Shown: piece after piece, positions 22,763-34,041 of the stretch
Position numbering within the stretch: the stretch's first letter is position 1
Layout of the letters: each line of letters opens with the position of its first letter
Source of the DNA: Centrapalus pauciflorus
Taxonomy: Eukaryota; Streptophyta; Magnoliopsida; Asterales; Asteraceae
Reading direction: 5' to 3'
Assembly (NCBI GenBank): GCA_020465985.1
Contig: JAANYP010001767.1
Coordinates: 239,913 to 303,912 of the forward strand
Length of the DNA: 64,000 nucleotides
Notes under the pieces: model-generated
The model's database searches: none
What the model saw: only the letters and a program-made list of their open reading frames with translations
What the model was told of the DNA's origin: nothing
Program-made: the position numbers and the translations under genes

Positions 22763-24443
22763 ATGCATACTCGTCACTCTGAGAAAACTTCTCCACTGCA
22801 GCTCGAAACAGAGATAGAAAGGACTGCTCGTTCACTGAGAAAGCTACATAACGTATATTGGCTTAGTGGTGAGCCTAGTGGTAATCCAAGTACAACGGAG
22901 ACATCCGATTCAGAGGAGCAATCTGTACATTCAGAGGCATCTGATAGTGATATTGAACCTAACATAGATATGAGGGATGACAGGAGGACTGTGTCCCATT
23001 ACAGACCGGGTGATGTACCTGATATGTAACCTATCCAGTACCGGGATGTTGAGAATGAACCAGAGATAAAGATTCACTTGTTTAGCATTATTCCTGAATT
23101 TCATGGAACGAAGAGCGAGGAGCCATATGATCACCTAGCCCAATTTTTAGCTATATGCAAGGCTAACAGAGTACAAAGGCTACCCGTGGATACTCTCAAA
23201 TTGAGATTGTTCCCTTTCTCTTTGAAGGACAAGGACAAACATTGGTTCACCTCATTGCCCGCGAATAGTATCCGTAACTGGGAGGAGATGAAGAGGGCTT
23301 TCTTCAATGAGTTTTACTCAATCAGTAATACCACTGAAAAGAGGAACAGTATTTCTAGCTTTAAGCAGAAACCGGGGGAGAAATTCCATGAGGCATTCGA
23401 GAGACTGAATGAGATGTTGCGAGCATTCCCGCATCATGAGGTGCCTAAGTGGATATTGGTAAAGATCTTCTTCAATGGTATTATTCAGGAAAGTAGAAAC
23501 ATGATCACAGTATCCTCGGGAGGTACATTCTTGGCTAAGGAGCATGACGAGGCTTGGGAACTATTAACACAATTGGCTAAGGGGTCTAAGGTACAAGCTG
23601 GGTCAGATACATCGATTGGAGTCCAAGTTCTGGGAATTGATAATGCTTGGAAAAGGGATGTCACGTCAAATATGAAGGCTCTCAGTAAAAAGATGGATGT
23701 CCTAATGAGGAAGGAGCAGGCTGAACATAGAGCTCCTATTATGTGTGTCGCGTGTGGAGAGTGTACTTATACATCAGAGTTTTGGTTTCATGTTCAAGGG
23801 GAGCAAGCTAGTGAGATTTATGGATTTTGACCACAACAGGATAGGTTTGACCATCACTTGGAAACTTACAATCCTGGGTGGAGGCGTCACCTAACTTTCG
23901 TTGGAGGGACGATCAGAGGGCTGGGGAATATGCAAAACCCAGATTTGACCAAGGGAATAGATATCAGCAATATAGGAACTTCTACGGTGGTACATCATCT
24001 GGTACCAAGGAAGAGAAGGAACCAGCTGTTCAAGAAGCTCCGAAGGACTCAAAGATGGATCAACTCATGTATTATTTGAAGCAACAATCATATGTTTAGA
24101 CTAAGTTGATGGCTAGTTTAGAAAAGCAGATGGGACAGATCGCAGATCAGCTCACAAGGTAGATTGCCAAGGAATACCCAAGTAAATCCTTCTCCTTCCA
24201 AGGGTAAAGAGAAGCAAACTGTACATGAAGTGGAGGAGCTAAATGAAGTCAGTGAGATGCATAAAGTGACTACTTTACGTAGTGGAAAAAAGGTGGTCAA
24301 CAAAGTGGTGCTTCCAGAAGTGGAAGAAATGGAGAGTGATATTGAAGAGGTAGTTGACGAAGGGAAATCAATCCCACATTCGGAATCTGAGAAGGAGGTC
24401 AAGTATAAAAAGCAAGTTCAGTTAGAAGAAGTTGTAGTTTAAA
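22763..24443 (+). pseudogene. gag: Gypsy D gag
   Basis: The ATG at 22763 starts MHTRHSEKTSPL, about 190 bases after the primer site. One in-frame stop (23027-23029) interrupts a long frame that runs on to 23828. This second part holds the retrotransposon gag domain, with IPEFHGTKSEEPYDHLAQF, FPFSLKDKDKHWF and KRAFFNEFYS. After about 23878 the homology changes frame, with a R/N/Q-rich stretch and stops near 24099 and 24161. An acidic region follows to 24442. No zinc knuckle is seen, which I believe is usual for Athila gag. Confidence 0.8.
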
Positions 24444-25110
24444 AGGGAGAACAACCAAGGCCTGAACCAATAGATAAATATCCATCAGCACTTGAGAATC
24501 CAAGCAGGCCAACTCTCGGGAAGAAAGGGTCGCAGATAGAGGACCTATGGGAGACATTCAATCAAGTAAGGATCAACATCCCGTTGGTGAAAGCATTGCA
24601 GCAAGTGCTGGCCTATGCTATGTTTTTGAAGGACTTGTGTACTCAGAAGCGCAAATTCCACACGGCTTTGCCAAAGCAAATCAACCTCACGGAGCAGGTA
24701 AGTGTCGTAGTGTCAAGTTCATTGCCATCGAAGCTTAAGGATCCAGGTTCACCCCTTATCTCTGTTACTATTGGTGATGTTAGGATTAAGAAAGCATTGT
24801 TAGACTTAGGGGCGAGTGTTAACATACTCCCTAGAAACTTATTTGATCAGCATGACTTAGGAAGCCTAAAATCCACTGATGTGGTGTTACAGCTAGAGGA
24901 GATGGTTGGAGGAACAAAGCAGAATAGGCAACCTCCATGGTCGTTAAAGTTTGAGAAGCTACCCGAAAATCTTCCTGAGTCAATGAAACCTTCTCTAGAG
25001 CAAGCTCATACTTTGGAACTTTAAGCCTTACCTACTCATCTTAAGTATATATTCTTGGGGCCACAGGAAAGCTTTCCGGTGATTATAGCTTCAGATTTGA
25101 CGGTGAAGGA
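24444..25110 (+). pseudogene. pol: Gypsy D protease region
   Basis: The aspartic protease appears in the frame from 24584, with ISVTIGDVRIKKALLDLGASVNILP. DLGAS is the Athila-style active site rather than DTGAS. The frame stops at 25022-25024, and pol continues in another frame from about 25130. The protein would cut Gag-Pol. Confidence 0.75.
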
Positions 25111-26205
25111 AGAAAAAGCATGAATTGAGGTGTTGGGAAAGCATAAAGTAGCCATGGGTTGGACAATCTCTGACCTTAAGGGGATAAGTCTCATGATTTG
25201 CAAGCATAGAATCATAACCGAGGCTCATATTAAACCCTTAAGGGATGCAAAGCGAAGGCTAAATCCAAATTCGAGAGAAGTGGTGAAGAAGGAGGTGCTG
25301 AAATGGCTAAATGCGGGTATTATCTACCCCAATTCTGACAGCCAATGGGTCAGCCCTACACAGACCATGCCTAAAAAGTCCGGGGTAACAGTGATCAATA
25401 GTGAGGATGGTCAGATTGCAACTAGACCACTAACGGGCTGGAGGGTTTGCATAGACTATAGGAAGTTGAATGCGGCTACCTCAAAGGACCATTTCCCTCT
25501 ACCGTTCATAGACCAGATTGTTGAAAAGTTGGCTGGGCAGAAGTACTATTGTTTTTTGGACGGTTATTCGGGGTATAATTAGATCCCTATCCACCATGAT
25601 GACCAAGAGAAGACCATGTTTACCTGTCCTTATGGGACATTTGCTTATAGGCAAATGTCGTTTGGGTTGTGTAACGCCCCTGCTACCTTTCCGCGATACA
25701 TGATGGCGATATTCTCAGATATGGTAGGAGGTTTCTGGAAATCTTCATGGATGACTTCTCCATTTTTGACAAGACGTTTGAAGGGTGTTTATACCACTTG
25801 GAGCAAGTTCTGAAGAGGTGCATTAAGACTAATTTGGTGTTGAGCTGGGAAAAAAGCCATTTCATGGTCAACGAAGGAATTTTGTTAGGCCATGTGGTTT
25901 CTGAGAATGGAATGGAGGTGGATAAAGCAAAGATTCAGCTTATTTCCTCACTACCACCACCAACAAGTGTGAAGGGAGTTAGATCATTCTTTGGGCATGT
26001 TGGATTTTACAAAAGATTTATCAAGGATTTCAATACCATCTCCAAGCCACTATGTAATTTGCTAGTGAAGGATGTTGAGTTTGTATTTGATGAGGCATGT
26101 TTAAAGGCATTCGAGTTGCTGAAAACCAAGCTTACAGATGCTCCTATCTTGCAATCACCAGACTCGACTAAGCCGTTTGAAATCATGAGTTGGGACAGAG
26201 AGTAG
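25111..26205 (+). pseudogene. pol: Gypsy D reverse transcriptase
   Basis: The N-terminal part (25130-25579) shows the approach segment and CIDYRKLNAATSKDHFPLP, then FLDGYSGYN and a TAG at 25580-25582. The palm follows with FTCPYGTFAYRQMSFGLCNAPATF in the same frame. A frameshift near 25730 leads to FMDDFSIFDKTFEG, the catalytic box. The connection has LGHVVSENGMEVD and FFGHVGFYKRFIKDFNTISKPL. At least one stop and two shifts break an otherwise complete domain. Confidence 0.85.
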
Positions 26206-26510
26206 ATAAGAAACCAGTGGTGATATACTATGCCAGCAAGACGTTTTTAAAAGCCCAACAAAACTACACTACCATGGAGAAGGAGTTACTAGAAGTAGTG
26301 TATGCATTGGACAAGTTTCGTGCTTATGTATGGGGGGCTAAAGTGATAGTCTATTCTGATCATAGTGCGTTGAAGTACTATTTGATTAAGAAAGACGCTA
26401 AGCCCAGGCTGATACGGTGGATTTTGCTGTTACAATAGTTTGATTTGGAAATAAGAGATAAGAAGGGTTCAGAGAATGTAGTGGCTGACCATTTGTCTAG
26501 GCAGCCTACA
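26190..26510 (+). pseudogene. pol: Gypsy D RNase H
   Basis: The recognisable parts are VIYYASKTFLKAQQNYTTME, KELLEVVYALDKFRAYVWG and VYSDHSALKYYL, then a TAG near 26436 and SENVVADHLSRQ. The start of the domain, including the first catalytic aspartate, seems lost: the preceding frame ends at KPFEIMSWDRE, where the aspartate motif should stand. Confidence 0.8.
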
Positions 26511-27957
26511 TTGGTCCCAAACGTGATTGAAGTGATCAAAGAGTCTTTTCCTGATGAACAACTCTTGTTTGTGTCTAAATTACCTTGGTTTGCTAACCTA
26601 GTTAATTATTTTGTGACAGGTAAGACACCAGCCCACTGGACATATCAGCGGCGGAAGTGTTTTTATGGCCAAGCCAAGTACTATATCTGGGACGACCCTG
26701 ATTTATTTAAGATTGGTGCTGATCAGATCATTAGAAGATGTGTCCCGGAGGCTGACCTACGTGATATTCTCACTCACTGCCATAGCTTAGCAAGTGGGGG
26801 GGCACTTCAGTGCTAAGAAAACAACTCATAAGGTTTTACAGTTTGGTTTCTTTTGGCCATCCTTGTTCAAGGATGCTTATGAGTTTGTCAAGTCTTGCCT
26901 TATATGCAAACAGGTTGGGGGGATTTAAAAGAGAGATCAGATGCCTATGGTTCCCATCTTCGAAGTAGAAATTTTTGATGTTTGGGGGATAGACTTCATG
27001 GGCCCATTTCCTGTTTACTTTGGACTTGAATACATTTTAGTGGCCATAGATTATGTGTCTAAGTGGGTTGAGGCTGAGGCAACAATGTATAATGATAACA
27101 AAGTGGTGTGTAAGTTTGTAAAAAAGAACATTTTCTCACGCCATGGGATTCCCAGAGCTATTATCAGCGATGGAGGAACCCATTTTAAGAATTTTCAATT
27201 TCACACTTTGTTAAAACATTAGGGGGTTACTCATCGTGATGCCACTCCTTACCACCCACAGACGAGTGGTCAAGTGGAGGTGTCTAATAGAGAGGTTAAA
27301 AGGATCTTAAAGAAAACTGTAAAGCCTAGTCACAAAGATTGGTCCTTAAGGCTAGATGATGCATTATGGGCTTACATGACTGCATATAAGACTCCTATTT
27401 GCATGTCAACGTACAGATTGGTGTATGGGAAACCTTGTCATTTACCTGTGGAATTAGAGCATAGGTCTACTTGGGCTTTTCGGAATGCTAACTTTGATAT
27501 TGCTGATGCAGGTAAAATGATGAAATTTCAGTTGGCAGAGTTGGAGGAAATCAGAATGGAAGCCTATGAGAGTGCAATGCTCTATAAGGAGAAGACAAAA
27601 CAATTCCATGATAAGCACTTGAGGAAGAAGAGTTTTATGGTTGGTAATAAAATTTGGCTTTTCAACTCACGTCTTATACTATTTCAAAGTAAGCTAAGGA
27701 GTAAGTGGACGGGACCACATGAAGTTGTTCATGCATATGATAATGGAGCACTGGAGATTAAGGAACTTAAGCATGGGAACTCATTTATTTTGAATGGTCA
27801 CAAGCTTAAGTTCTATGTTGAAGGTGCTATCAAGGCTGAAGGTGATCAAGAGACATTGATTGAGGTAATGACTCTTGAGGAGTCGTCTTATATCTCTGTA
27901 AGTAAACCCGGTAATGAATTTTTTTGGCATATTCACTGCAAACCCTCACGAGACTAA
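26511..27957 (+). pseudogene. pol: Gypsy D integrase
   Basis: The zinc domain is damaged around 26790-26930. The core is well preserved: FDVWGIDFMGPFP near 26975, AIISDGGTHFKN near 27155, and after a TAG near 27220, SGQVEVSNREVKRILKKT near 27263. The C-terminal part has SKWTGPHEVVHAYDNGALEI. The last open frame (27274-27957) is 227 codons. The DDE residues are all still readable, but on separate frames. Confidence 0.85.
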
Positions 27958-28920
27958 ACTCGTCCATCCAAGTAATTGGATGGTTTAAAGGCTTGCTACA
28001 CATGCTAAGTGTAGTCATGTTCCCTATGAAAATGCTTGTTTTTATGTTGGGTTAATTTTTTGTTAGGATAGGTTAGTTTACAGATTTAATTTGGAAATGA
28101 GCTAGAGTGTCAGTTATTGAGCAAGTTGGGAGTTAGAGAGGTTTTGGCGTAAGTATTGAATGAGTCTGAGTAGCAGCATCCTAGTGAGCGTCTAGGACGC
28201 TGGAATTAATTTTGAAACAGAATGGTAGCGTAGGATAGACGCTCGCTGAAGGGTTGAGACGCTACAATAACGTTCAAGACGTTAAGTCAGACGCCAAGAT
28301 ATTTTCAAAATGCGCATAAGTGCACGGCGTCTTAGTGAGCGTCCTCCACGCCAAGAGAAATTCCAAGACAAAAGGATAGCGTCCCTTGGACGCTTAAAAC
28401 AACTGCACCGACGCTTACTCACCGTCTCAGACGCCGTGTAGGACACTACCTCACCTTCCCCCATTTAAACCCCTTTTTTTCCGCATCATTAATTCACACC
28501 TACCATTCCCATTTCACTCGAAAACGCTCTCAAGCCCTCCTAGGACGCTAAGCGGTTTCTACAATTTTCGTTGCCATTTCTTGCATACTTCTTACTTCCC
28601 GTTGATCGGGTAACCGTCTCGATTCACATTCTTGCATTGTAATGTTTGTCGTGTTCTTCGTGAACTTGGTTAGGGCATATGCTATGTTTAAATGGTTTTT
28701 TTTTGCGTTAATGTGTCAATCATGTGTGTTTTGAGTAGCATTCTTCTTATATACATGCATATCATGCACATTTGTGGGTTTGAGAAGCCAGGATTTACAT
28801 TTTTGAAGCTAGGGTTTATTAGGAGATGTCTGTCGTGTATAATATTGACGACGAGAATTAAGTAATCGAGTGTGTGTGCTAACTAAGGTAGTTACATGGG
28901 TGTACAAGTCGTGTAATATT
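27958..28920 (+). other. Gypsy D region after integrase
   Basis: This is non-coding. Between 28178 and 28440 the motif GACGC or its inverse GCGTC occurs again and again. After that comes a C-rich and T-rich leader-like stretch (28450-28620). In Athila elements an env-like gene can follow such a region, but copia C sequence starts at about 28921 and nothing of the kind is present. Confidence 0.55.
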
Positions 28921-29699
28921 GGTCTTTAGGAAGGTTACCCATGTGTACCTGAAGAACTCATCAACCGTTACTAGGGTGTATCTTCTACCTCCTAGACTTG
29001 AGACATTAACAAGTCCAAACAGGTCCATGTGGATTAAGAAGAGAGGAGAATCATTAGAGAAATTATGTTCAGATTTAAATGATGTCTTTCTTTGCTTACC
29101 CTTCTCACAAGTTGTGTGGAGTTTATCCTTAACAAAAGTTATAAAAGGCAAACCTATTACTAACCCTTTCTTACAGAGTTTGTTGATATTCTTGAAGTTC
29201 AGGTGTGATAGCCTTTTGTGCCATAACCAGTTACGGTCTGCATTGCTTCTTGAGACAAAACTGGTTTCAGTTGTTTGATCAGCAGAGTTCATGTCTACAA
29301 TGTATACCCCTTTCTTTCTTTGTGCACACAACCCAACTTTTCCTTGAGAATCCATTATGTACCCTAGGTGCTCATCAAAGTTAACCTTATAGCCAGCATC
29401 ACATAGTTGACTAATGCTTACAAGGTTACGTTATAGCCCAAACACATAGGCTACTCTGTTGAAGATAGAAACAATTGCATGAAGGGTTCCGTATCCTTCT
29501 GTAGATCCCTGGACATTGTCACCAAATATGACTTTTGGGCCTTTCTCAAGCTTGAGGTCACTCAGTAGTTCCTTGCAACTTGTGATATGGCCAGAGCAGC
29601 CACTGTCCAAGCACCAAACCTAGCTTGGTTGTTTGACCTTATACATCATTGTGGGATTCCAGTTCTCCAATGAGCTGAGAGTTTCAGCTTCAAATAGAT
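28921..29699 (-). pseudogene. pol: Copia C pol: protease to integrase
   Basis: Reading downwards, the protease site is LDSGCSGHIT near 29615, then GAG-pre-integrase with WLWHKRLSHLNFKNINKLCK, CEKGKQRKTSFK, and the first integrase motif HMDLFGLVNVSSLGGRRY. The sequence then ends at VDEFFRYTWVTF, at the junction with gypsy D. The junction with gag reads MMYKVKQPS followed by a stop and the protease, without the 1.44-kb segment that copia B has at the same point. Confidence 0.85.
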
Positions 29700-30962
29700 A
29701 TTGTTAGAAATTACTTGTTGAGGGAGCATCAGTGTTGGCTACCAGAAAGTTATTGTCTTCCTCATCAGATGATGAGTCAGAGTCTTCCCAATCACAGGTT
29801 TCAGCCATTAGTCCCTTTTGTTTATTAGAAGCCACTGAGTCTTCTAACTTTTTCAACTTGGCCATGACCATAAGGTACATAACCCTATAGCCATCGTCCT
29901 TGTATGTCTTGTAAGGCTTGGAGGATGAGCCAACAGCTTTAGACACATAGTCAACAACTATATGGTCTGTGTTGCCACATTTGAAGCACTCAACCTTGGA
30001 TTTATCAAATGCCTTCTTTTTTGGTAGCACCTGATTTCCTTTGCAGCATCTTACCTCCAAATCATTTCTTATTGAACTTTCTGACCATCATAGAAATCAT
30101 TTGCTCAACATCAATTTCAGTATGATCTTCACTATCATCCTCTTCTTATGACATTACTTCCAATTCATCATCATCCTATTGATCAGCTTGGGTGAACACA
30201 TCACTCATCTGATTTACAGGTTGTCTTACACTGGCCGCTAAGGTTGCACCTCTGTTGGACATTTCCAAGGCATTTCTCTTTTGTTGCCTTGATTGTTCAT
30301 GATTTAGCAGGGATCCATAGAGATTAACTAGATCTGTGCCTAAGTTTCAAAGGATAGTAGAGAAGTAATTCCATTCCTCAGGTAAAATGTCCAGGAACTT
30401 GTTCACCAGAGTTAAGCTGTCCTTAGTGGTCCCAACAGCTTTGAGATCATTGATTAAGGCAGTGAACCTGATGTAGGTTTCAGTGAGACTCTCCTTGGGT
30501 TTTGCAAAGAACAATTCATATTGTCTAACACGATTATTGATCCTGTTATCCAATGTGATAGTGGGGACATCATAGACAGAACACAAAGTATCCCACATTT
30601 CTTTCGCAATTTTCATATTCTCAACCTGTTAGAACACATCATCAGGTCGAGAGATGACAAGGTTGTTCCTGGCTTTTGCACAAGGGCCACCAGTCTTTTA
30701 TCTTCACAGTCCACTGAGCTTTTGCTTTCTCAATGGTCCTGACCTCAGGAACAACACCTTTAGCATCAGGAATAATGCTAACGACAAATGTAGGTACATA
30801 TGGACCTTCCATCACTATCTCTGGTAGTTGCACATCTAGATTCTCTAAGTAGAACATCATTCTGCACTTCCAACCAGAGATGTTTTGATGATTGAACTTT
30901 GGGGGTTTTGCCATAGACCCATTGTCATCATAAGAAGATGAGTTTGCAGCACTGTTGTCCAT
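29700..30962 (-). pseudogene. gag: Copia C gag
   Basis: The start at 30962 gives MDNSAANSSSYDDNGSMAKP, very close to copia B gag. The gag domain (UBN2/Retrotran_gag type) continues through TLCSVYDVPTITLDNRINN and ETYIRFTALINDLKAVG in shifted frames. The zinc knuckle near 29950 reads CFKCGNTDHIVVDY, so the last cysteine is replaced by tyrosine. Stops and shifts near 30640, 30350 and 30060 inactivate it. Confidence 0.85.
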
Positions 30963-31649
30963 GGTGGGAAATGGGAAGATGAGAGAGATCTAGAGTTGTA
31001 ACAATCTGACTTTTATTTTTGCCAAATTTGACTAAATAATGTAATTTAATTACATTATTTGTATTTGTAATTTAATTAAGTTAAATTATATGTTTTGTAT
31101 TATTATAAACTTAATTATATGTTATGTTATAATATAAAGTCCAAATTTTTAACTGAAAGGAAATAAAAGTAGTTTAGGGGATAAAATTACAATTTAGCAA
31201 AGTTAAATATATATAAACCAAAAATGAAATGAATTTCTAAGTTCATCACCGACACACCGGCCAAACCTAAATTCCTCCTACTTTCTTTCTTTTCTATTCA
31301 CGGTTCCTTCATCTTGTACCCTTCTTCAAGAAATCATCAATTTTTGCAACTAAATCAAAGATTGAAGCTAAGAAAATTTACAAACAAGCATCAAGCAATA
31401 GTATCCTAAAATATTTAAGGAAATTTCTATGCTTAAATTGTTCTTTGGTAATGTATATGAATGAAACCTACGGTTTCTAAAATTTTTATAAGTTTCAAAA
31501 TGAGTTCAAATCATCAAATAGAAACATCATTCACCATTTAATTTCATGTTTTGGTTGTTGAAATGAAAAGAAAACATAAAGGAAAAGAAAAGTGCAGAAG
31601 TGTGTGTCGTGTGTGTTTTGCATGAACAGGGAGAATTGAGATTCATAAA

Positions 31650-32100
31650 TTTTGTTAATCTCGGATGTTATAACCGAGATTGTGAATCTCGGATGTTTTC
31701 CAAGTAATCTAGGCTGTGTGTATATATATATATGTGTGTGTGTAATGTCGTATACATGTGTGTGTGGACCATCCCTTATTATTTCCTTCGTAATCTCGGA
31801 TATGTGTGTATGTACCCACAATCTCGGATGTTTTAACCGAGATTGTGAATCTCGGATATAATAACCGAGAAAACAATAGCAACCCATTTCTTTATCTAAT
31901 CTTGGTTGGGCTATAATCTCGGATGTTTTTCTATAATTTAGGAGGTGTGTGCCCTGCCCACAACAGAAACCGAAAGCAACCATTTAAATACTAATCTAGG
32001 TTAAATGTTTCTGGTAATCTCGGAGCAATCCTTTTAACTCTAATCTTGGTTATATATGTGTGAACCCACATAATCTCGGTTATGTGTGTGTGCGTACAAA
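31650..32100. repeat. Array of AATCTCGG motifs with hairpins
   Basis: AATCTCGGATG or its inverse CCGAGATT occurs about ten times, with close variants further on to about 32410. Two pairs form hairpins with perfect 8-base arms, at 31657-31681 and 31820-31844. TG-rich microsatellites lie between the motifs. The array is non-coding. Confidence 0.7.
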
Positions 32101-32561
32101 ACAGAAAAAAAAACAGTCACAGCGACTTGACAGCAGGCCATTCCTTTTCAATTCTTTCTTGTTGTTTCTCGGTTAATGCATGGGTGCAGCAACCACTTTT
32201 CCATTTCCTTTTTCATTACACAAATTAAGTATGAGTGGGGGCGATGAAATTAAAAGAGAAACTGCAGCATACCTTTCTTTCGAACATTAATTTCGGATGA
32301 TGTATTTATCCAGCAGTCAACTCCCTTTCTTTTTTATATATAAGTTATGACATGTGTGTGTTGACTTATAAACAGAAACGAAAACCCAGGTTCGTTTTCA
32401 TGGCATTAATCTTGGTTGTATGTATATGTGAGGTGTATGCAGTTTGTGCGTGACAGAAACAGAAAGCAAAGACAGCCTCTTTCCTTTTTGTTCTTTGTGA
32501 GCAGCCTTTATATATCAACATATATATGTACAAATTAAATGAGGGAGTATAAATATATTTG

Positions 32562-33163
32562 TATATGTGTATGGGTGATCAATTAATAAAGATTAAGGCC
32601 AATAAACTCAACAAAAATGGTATTAAAATAACGTAAAAGAACATAGGTGAGTGTGATCAAATTGAACGCATATGAACATATAAGTGTGATCATTTATATA
32701 ATTTTATGTCAAAACACACTAACAATTTATATAAGGTACAAAATCTATAAACTTTTAGTTTATATCCTAAAATAAGATATTATGATATAAACATGACAAT
32801 TAACGTACGTATATGTGAAATTGAGCATATAATACGTATATTAAATAAGTTCACATTATGTTATTATATGCCTTTATGAGAATTCAAACGTGCAAACGAA
32901 AGCTTAAATGACTTAATAAAAGTCACACATGTCCTTGAAAAATGACATAAAAGCTTATTAGTTATCTGAATCATGGTAATTAAAGTTTAAAGCTAATGTT
33001 CTTCCAATGATAGGCTCTGGACAGGTTCAGATTAATTTGAACAAAGTAATAAAAGTTTATTGTTATTGAAAGTGGGTCAGAGTTTGTAAAGCCAAGCAAA
33101 GTCCAGAAAGTCAAAGTTTAAAGGAAAATCCTGAGATAACTCAGTTGGTGGAGTAATCCGCAT
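32562..33163. repeat. Direct repeat in X, copy 1
   Basis: About 600 bases recur at 33437-34039 with roughly 90-95% identity by eye. Both start near ATATGTGTATGGG(T/A)GATCAAT and end near GGAGTAATCCGC. It is non-coding. Confidence 0.85.
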
Positions 33164-33436
33164 GCTGTCATTTAATTTGCCACATGTCGCTCTCTTCTTT
33201 TGCCACGTCATCTACTGTTTTTAAATTTTAAAGCAAATCAAATTTATGTAAATCTAATATGGATTAATTTAATAACTAACTAACTAAAATTAAGCTAACG
33301 TTATTATTTATATAATTATTATACAACTAAAATTAATCAAACTTTATTATTTATATAATTATTATATTATACGTATATATAAATATCAATTTCTAAAATT
33401 AACCCATATAATACATGGGTAATAACCTAGTATTCA

Positions 33437-34039
33437 TATATGTGTGTATGGGAGATCAATTAATAAAGATTAAGGCCTATAAACTCAACAAAAATGGTAT
33501 TAAAATAAAGTAAAAGAACATATGTGAGTGTGATCAAAGTGAAAGCATATGAACATATAAGTGTGAGCATTTATATAATTTGATGTCAAAACACACATAC
33601 GATTTATATAACGTACAAAATCTATAAACTTTTGGTTTATATCTTAAAATAAGATATTATGATATAAACATGACAATTAATGTATGTATATGTGAAATTG
33701 AGCATATAATACATATATTAAATAAGTTCACATTATGTTATTATATGCCTTTATGAGAATTCAAACGTGCAAACGAAAACTTTAATGACTTAATAAAAGT
33801 CACACATGTCCATGAAAAAGGACATACAAGCTTATTAGTTATCAGAATCATGTTAATTAATGTTTAAAGATAATGTTCTTCCAATGATAGACTCTGGACA
33901 GGTTCAGATAAATCTGAACAAAGTAATACAAGTTTAAAGTTATTGAAAGTGGGTCAGAGTTTGTAAAGCCAAACAAAGTCAAGAAAGTCAAAGTTTATAG
34001 TGAAATCCTGAGATAGCTCAGTTGGCGGAGTAATCCGCT
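33437..34039. repeat. Direct repeat in X, copy 2
   Basis: This is the second copy of the 600-base block, in the same orientation, 273 bases after the first. The pair may be the LTRs of a very small element or a segmental duplication; the 273-base spacer shows no primer site or purine tract that I recognise. Confidence 0.85.
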
Positions 34040-34041
34040 TG
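34008..34041 (+). other. tRNA-like A-box sequence
   Basis: CTGAGATAGCTCAGTTGGCG contains TAGCTCAGTTGG, a perfect match to the internal A box of tRNA genes. The equivalent in copy 1 (33131-33164) reads TAACTCAGTTGG. Only a weak B-box-like CAGTCGAATTC follows. There is no cloverleaf, so this may be a tRNA-derived fossil or SINE head rather than a gene. Confidence 0.4.

Larger units (their letters stand above)
21288..28920 (+). mobile_element. Athila-like gypsy element D inside copia C
   Basis: It has a full 5' LTR, a TGGCGCC-type primer site, gag, protease, RT, RNase H, integrase and about 960 bases of post-pol DNA. Then copia C integrase sequence starts. The 3' LTR, purine tract and any env-like region are absent. 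The likely history is insertion into copia C followed by a deletion that removed both D's right end and about 1 kb of copia C pol. No second copy of the left flank (CATCT) is found at the right junction, which fits a deletion. Confidence 0.8.

Noticed and set aside
31531..31983. 150-codon minus-strand frame as a gene
   Set aside because: It is made of the AATCTCGG array and TG repeats; low complexity.
31650..32100. CRISPR-like array
   Set aside because: The repeats are short, irregularly spaced and of both orientations, and this is plant DNA.
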